From: CADEDH01 sp047971245
GTDB taxonomy: Bacteria; Actinomycetota; Acidimicrobiia; Acidimicrobiales; SZUA-35
DNA length: 8,558 nucleotides
Reading direction: 5' to 3'
NCBI GenBank assembly: GCA_047971245.1
Contig: JBKDZN010000274.1
Coordinates: 1-8,558 of the forward strand
In this document: positions 6,103 through 8,558 of the stretch, one piece after another
Layout of the letters: each line of letters starts with the position of its first letter
Numbering within the stretch: position 1 is the first letter of the stretch
Position numbers and translations under genes: made by a program
The notes under the pieces: generated by a model
The model's database searches: none
The model's input: only the letters and a program-made list of their open reading frames with translations
What the model was told of the DNA's origin: nothing

Positions 6103-7074
6103 GTGCTCGACGTGGAAGGGCTTCGGACCGACTACTTCGTCGGGTCGGACAACGGGGGATCCGGCGCGGTCAGCGCGGTGCGGGGTCTCGACCTGCAGGT
6201 CGAGGCGGGAACCGCCACCGCCCTGGTCGGTGAGTCGGGCAGCGGGAAGAGCACGGCGGCGCTGAGCATCATGCGCCTGATCCGGCCCCCGATCGGCGAC
6301 GTGGTGGCCGGTTCGGTCCGCCTGGACGGCCGCGACCTCCTCCAGCTCGACGCGGCCGGTATGCGGCACGTCCTGCTGCACGACATCGGCTACATCCCCC
6401 AGGACCCGACCACGGCCCTCGACCCCCTGTTCACTGTCCGGTCGCAGATCGCCGAGGTGATCACCGACCGGACCTCGAAGGCCGACACCGACGAACGCAT
6501 CGTGGAACTGCTGAACTCGCTCGGGGTGGCCGACGCCGCCCACCGCCTGTCCAGCTACCCGCATGAGTTCTCCGGCGGTATGCGCCAACGGGTGGCCATC
6601 GCCATCGCCCTGGCCAAGGACCCCGGTCTGCTCATCGCCGACGAGCCGACCACGGCCCTGGACGTGACCACCCAGATCGCCATCCTCCGCCTCCTCGACG
6701 GGCTCCGCCAGGACCGCGGCCTGGCCATGCTGTTCGTCACCCACGATCTGGCCGTGGCCCGCCTGGTGTGCCAGAACGTGGTGGTCATGTACGCCGGCGT
6801 GGTCGTCGAGTCGGGCCCGATCGACGAGGTCCTGGACCACCCCCAGCACCCCTACACCCAGGCCCTGCTCGCCGCGGCGCCGGGCCAGGCCGCTCCCCGG
6901 AGCCGGTTGCGGGCCATCGACGGTCAACCCCCGGCCCTGAACCGGCTACCGGGCGGGTGCCCGTTCGCCCCCCGCTGTCCCGACGTCACCGACCGGTGCC
7001 ACGACGCCCTCCCCGACCCGGTGACGGTGGGGCCGAGCACAACTCGTTGTGTCCTGGTGGGGGCGGGCCGATGA
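6103..7074 (+). CDS. ABC transporter ATP-binding protein, DppD/OppD type
   Basis: The first ATPase of the importer (323 residues from a GTG start), cytoplasmic, driving transport with the next gene's product. All ATPase motifs are intact: Walker A GESGSGKST (43-51), Q-loop Gln100 in YIPQDP, signature FSGGMRQR (156-163), Walker B LLIADEP (176-182), D-loop TALD (184-187) and switch His214 in VTHDL. The C-terminal oligopeptide-transporter extension has QHPYTQALL (248-256) and four cysteines, C286, C292, C299 and C316, in the CPFAPRCP arrangement. In DppD-type proteins such cysteines have been reported to bind a [4Fe-4S] cluster; whether this one does is inference. The stop overlaps the next start codon (ATGA), so the two subunits are translationally coupled. 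Confidence 0.95.
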   Translation: MLDVEGLRTDYFVGSDNGGSGAVSAVRGLDLQVEAGTATALVGESGSGKSTAALSIMRLIRPPIGDVVAGSVRLDGRDLLQLDAAGMRHVLLHDIGYIPQDPTTALDPLFTVRSQIAEVITDRTSKADTDERIVELLNSLGVADAAHRLSSYPHEFSGGMRQRVAIAIALAKDPGLLIADEPTTALDVTTQIAILRLLDGLRQDRGLAMLFVTHDLAVARLVCQNVVVMYAGVVVESGPIDEVLDHPQHPYTQALLAAAPGQAAPRSRLRAIDGQPPALNRLPGGCPFAPRCPDVTDRCHDALPDPVTVGPSTTRCVLVGAGR

Positions 7075-8132
7075 CCGCGCCCACCCCGAATCCCACCTCG
7101 GCCAACGAGCCGGACCCGACCGACCCGGCCGACGTGGCGGTGCTGGCCGGCCGCGGCGTCTCCAAGCGCTACCCCGCCCCCGGTGGGGGTCATGTCGACG
7201 CCCTGGTCGAGGTCGACGTCGATATCAGGGCCGGCCGTACCTACGGTCTCGTCGGCGAGTCCGGCAGCGGCAAGACCACCCTGACCCGCCAGCTGTTGGG
7301 CCTGGAATCCCCCACCCGGGGCGAGGTCACCTTCCACGGTGCCGACATCCCCACCCTCACCGGCGACGCCCGCCGCCGGTACCGCCACGCCGTGGCCGCA
7401 GTGTTCCAGAACCCGTACTCGTCACTCAACCCCCGTATGCGGATCTGGGACGCGGTCACCGAACAGCAGGCCATCGAGGGCCGGGGCACCAAGTCCGAAC
7501 GGCACGACCGGGCCGTCACCCTGCTCGACCGGGTCGGGCTCGGCACCGACGCGGCGGACAAGTTCCCCCACCAGCTCTCGGGCGGTCAACGCCAGCGGGT
7601 GGCCATCGCCCGGGCCCTGGCCCAGGACCCGCAGGTGATCGTGCTCGATGAACCCCTCTCCGCCCTCGACGTGTCGGTCAGCGCCCAGATCATCAACCTG
7701 CTGCTCGACCTGCAGGACGGATCCGACGTCACCTACCTGTTCGTCGGTCACGACCTCCGCCTGGTCCGGCACCTGTGCCACGACGTCGGTGTCATGTACC
7801 GGGGCCGGGTGGTGGAGCAGGGGCCGTGCGTGGAGGTCCTCGACCATCCCGCCCACCCCTACACCGCCGAACTGGTGGCCGCATCCACCCTGGCCTCCCT
7901 CGACGACGCCATCGCCGATGACGACAGCGCCCCCGGGGTCGCCGACCCGTCGCAGGGGTGCGCCTTCCGCAACCGGTGCGCCCGCCGCACCGAGGAGTGC
8001 GTCACCGTGACCCCCACCCCGGTGCTGCTGGGCTCCGGCCGCACCGTCCGCTGCTTCCATCCCCTCGTCGATCCCCAGACCCCCGATCTCCCAGCCACCA
8101 CCCACTCCGGAGGCAATCCCGATGCCGACTGA
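7071..8132 (+). CDS. ABC transporter ATP-binding protein, DppF/OppF type
   Basis: The second ATPase (353 residues). It starts with a Pro/Thr/Asp-rich tail of about 22 residues that is probably disordered, then the nucleotide-binding domain: Walker A GESGSGKTT (62-70), Q-loop Gln113 in VFQNPYSSLNP, signature LSGGQRQR (169-176), Walker B VIVLDEP (189-195), SALD (197-200) and switch His227 in VGHDL. The FQNPYSSLNPR stretch is typical of DppF/OppF. The C-terminal extension again has AHPYTAELV (261-269) and four cysteines, C297, C303, C310 and C328, spaced almost as in the first ATPase. The ATG at 7071 overlaps the previous stop by 4 nt; an open frame extends upstream but is only the shadow of the first ATPase gene. 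The last 11 nt overlap the start of the dehydrogenase gene. Confidence 0.95.
   Translation: MTAPTPNPTSANEPDPTDPADVAVLAGRGVSKRYPAPGGGHVDALVEVDVDIRAGRTYGLVGESGSGKTTLTRQLLGLESPTRGEVTFHGADIPTLTGDARRRYRHAVAAVFQNPYSSLNPRMRIWDAVTEQQAIEGRGTKSERHDRAVTLLDRVGLGTDAADKFPHQLSGGQRQRVAIARALAQDPQVIVLDEPLSALDVSVSAQIINLLLDLQDGSDVTYLFVGHDLRLVRHLCHDVGVMYRGRVVEQGPCVEVLDHPAHPYTAELVAASTLASLDDAIADDDSAPGVADPSQGCAFRNRCARRTEECVTVTPTPVLLGSGRTVRCFHPLVDPQTPDLPATTHSGGNPDAD
8109..8113 (+). promoter_or_regulatory. Ribosome-binding site of the acyl-CoA dehydrogenase gene
   Basis: GGAGG lies 8 nt before the ATG at 8122, inside the end of the second ATPase gene. A strong, well-placed site suggests that this gene was recently, or still is, translated with the transporter. 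Confidence 0.7.
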
Positions 8133-8558
8133 CCGACCAGACCAGACCCAGGCCCCGACCCCCGCCCCGACCACGGCGGGGGCGCCGACCGGGACGGCCG
8201 GGGCCGACCCCGACCTGGCCCGGTTCCAGGCCGAGGTCCGGGCCTTCCTGGCCGGCCACGTCCCCACCCGCGGCCCGGCCACCGTTCAGGGTTGGGGCCA
8301 GGGGCCCGACGAGGTCAGCGCCGTCGGTTCGAGCGACACCGACGGCCCCGACGGTCGCCGACGGGCCCAGGCCTGGCGGGCCCTGCTGTTCGACGCCGGG
8401 TACGGCTGGATCTCCGGGCCCACCGAGTAGGGGGGCGCCGGCCTGTCCCCGGATCACGCGGCCGCGTTCCTGGATGTCATGGGCGAGTTCGACTGCCCCG
8501 ACCAGTCCCTGTTCCTGGTCAGCCGGGGCCTGGTCAGCCCGGCGGTGGTCGAACACGG
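8122..8558 (+). pseudogene. Acyl-CoA dehydrogenase N-terminal part interrupted by an in-frame TAG (3' end outside window)
   Basis: The frame opens with a Pro/Ala/Thr-rich leader of about 28 residues, then an acyl-CoA dehydrogenase N-terminal helix (DLARFQAEVRAFLAGHVP, 31-48), and at 85-102 AWRALLFDAGYGWISGPTE, matching the family's W-x-x-x-L-x-x-A-G-W-x-x-x-x-x-P-x-E. TAG at 8428-8430 stands where the family nearly always continues with Tyr-Gly-Gly. In the same frame the similarity then resumes without shift: GGAGLSPDHAAAFLDVMGEF (104-123), then an aromatic/acidic stretch to the window end. One C-to-G change of a TAC codon would explain it. Such enzymes are FAD-dependent and oxidise acyl-CoA thioesters; a 102-residue product could not bind FAD or substrate. 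It could be a real nonsense mutation, a sequencing error, or much less likely read-through. The gene is the last visible member of the operon. Confidence 0.75.

Noticed and set aside
8428..8430. TAG recoded as an amino acid
   Set aside because: The second permease gene in the same operon ends with TAG at the family's normal C-terminus, and no structure or suppressor is seen; mutation or sequence error is simpler.
1..8558. tRNA or rRNA genes, CRISPR arrays, insertion sequences, attachment sites
   Set aside because: No repeat arrays, transposase-like proteins, terminal inverted repeats or RNA-gene signatures were found; the window is almost fully accounted for by the operon and the divergent gene.

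Overview
The window comes from a high-GC actinobacterial genome. Nearly every third codon position is G or C, starts are ATG or GTG, Shine-Dalgarno sites are strong inside the operon, and one gene looks leaderless. The style of the proteins (an Asp/Gly/Thr-rich lipoprotein linker, an HpaB-superfamily enzyme and an acyl-CoA dehydrogenase beside a peptide-type importer) would fit Acidimicrobiia or a related lineage, but that placement is inference.

Layout. A flavin oxidoreductase of the nitronate monooxygenase/FabK fold runs leftwards off the window edge (807 to 1). A 285-bp divergent control region follows (808-1092). A seven-gene rightward operon then fills the rest: an HpaB/AbfD-superfamily flavoenzyme (1093-2472), a family-5 solute-binding lipoprotein (2531-4183), two DppB/DppC-type permeases (4243-5187 and 5177-6100), two DppD/DppF-type ATPases (6103-7074 and 7071-8132), and the start of an acyl-CoA dehydrogenase (from 8122) that carries an in-frame TAG at 8428-8430. 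Several junctions overlap (11, 4 and 11 nt) or are 2 nt apart, so the transporter and dehydrogenase are translationally coupled.

How it may work together. The five middle genes make a complete Opp/Dpp-type ABC importer: one binding protein, two permeases, two ATPases. It is sandwiched between an HpaB/AbfD-like flavoenzyme and an acyl-CoA dehydrogenase, with a FabK/NMO-like reductase divergent. This suggests uptake and catabolism of a small organic compound, perhaps as a CoA ester, rather than peptide nutrition; the substrate cannot be read from the sequence.

The most notable non-coding signal is in 808-1092. Both strands carry the same promoter, GTGACA-17 bp-TAGCTT. The leftward copy places the transcription start on the A of the start codon (a leaderless mRNA). 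Two dyads of the form TGACA-N4-TGTCA lie exactly 100 bp apart, one over each promoter, in positions typical of repressor operators. No regulator gene lies in the window. Other points for a second look are loss of the catalytic His in the NMO-like protein, loss of all three Fe-S Cys ligands in the AbfD-like protein, the premature stop in the dehydrogenase, and a structured leader with a small upstream ORF ahead of the operon.
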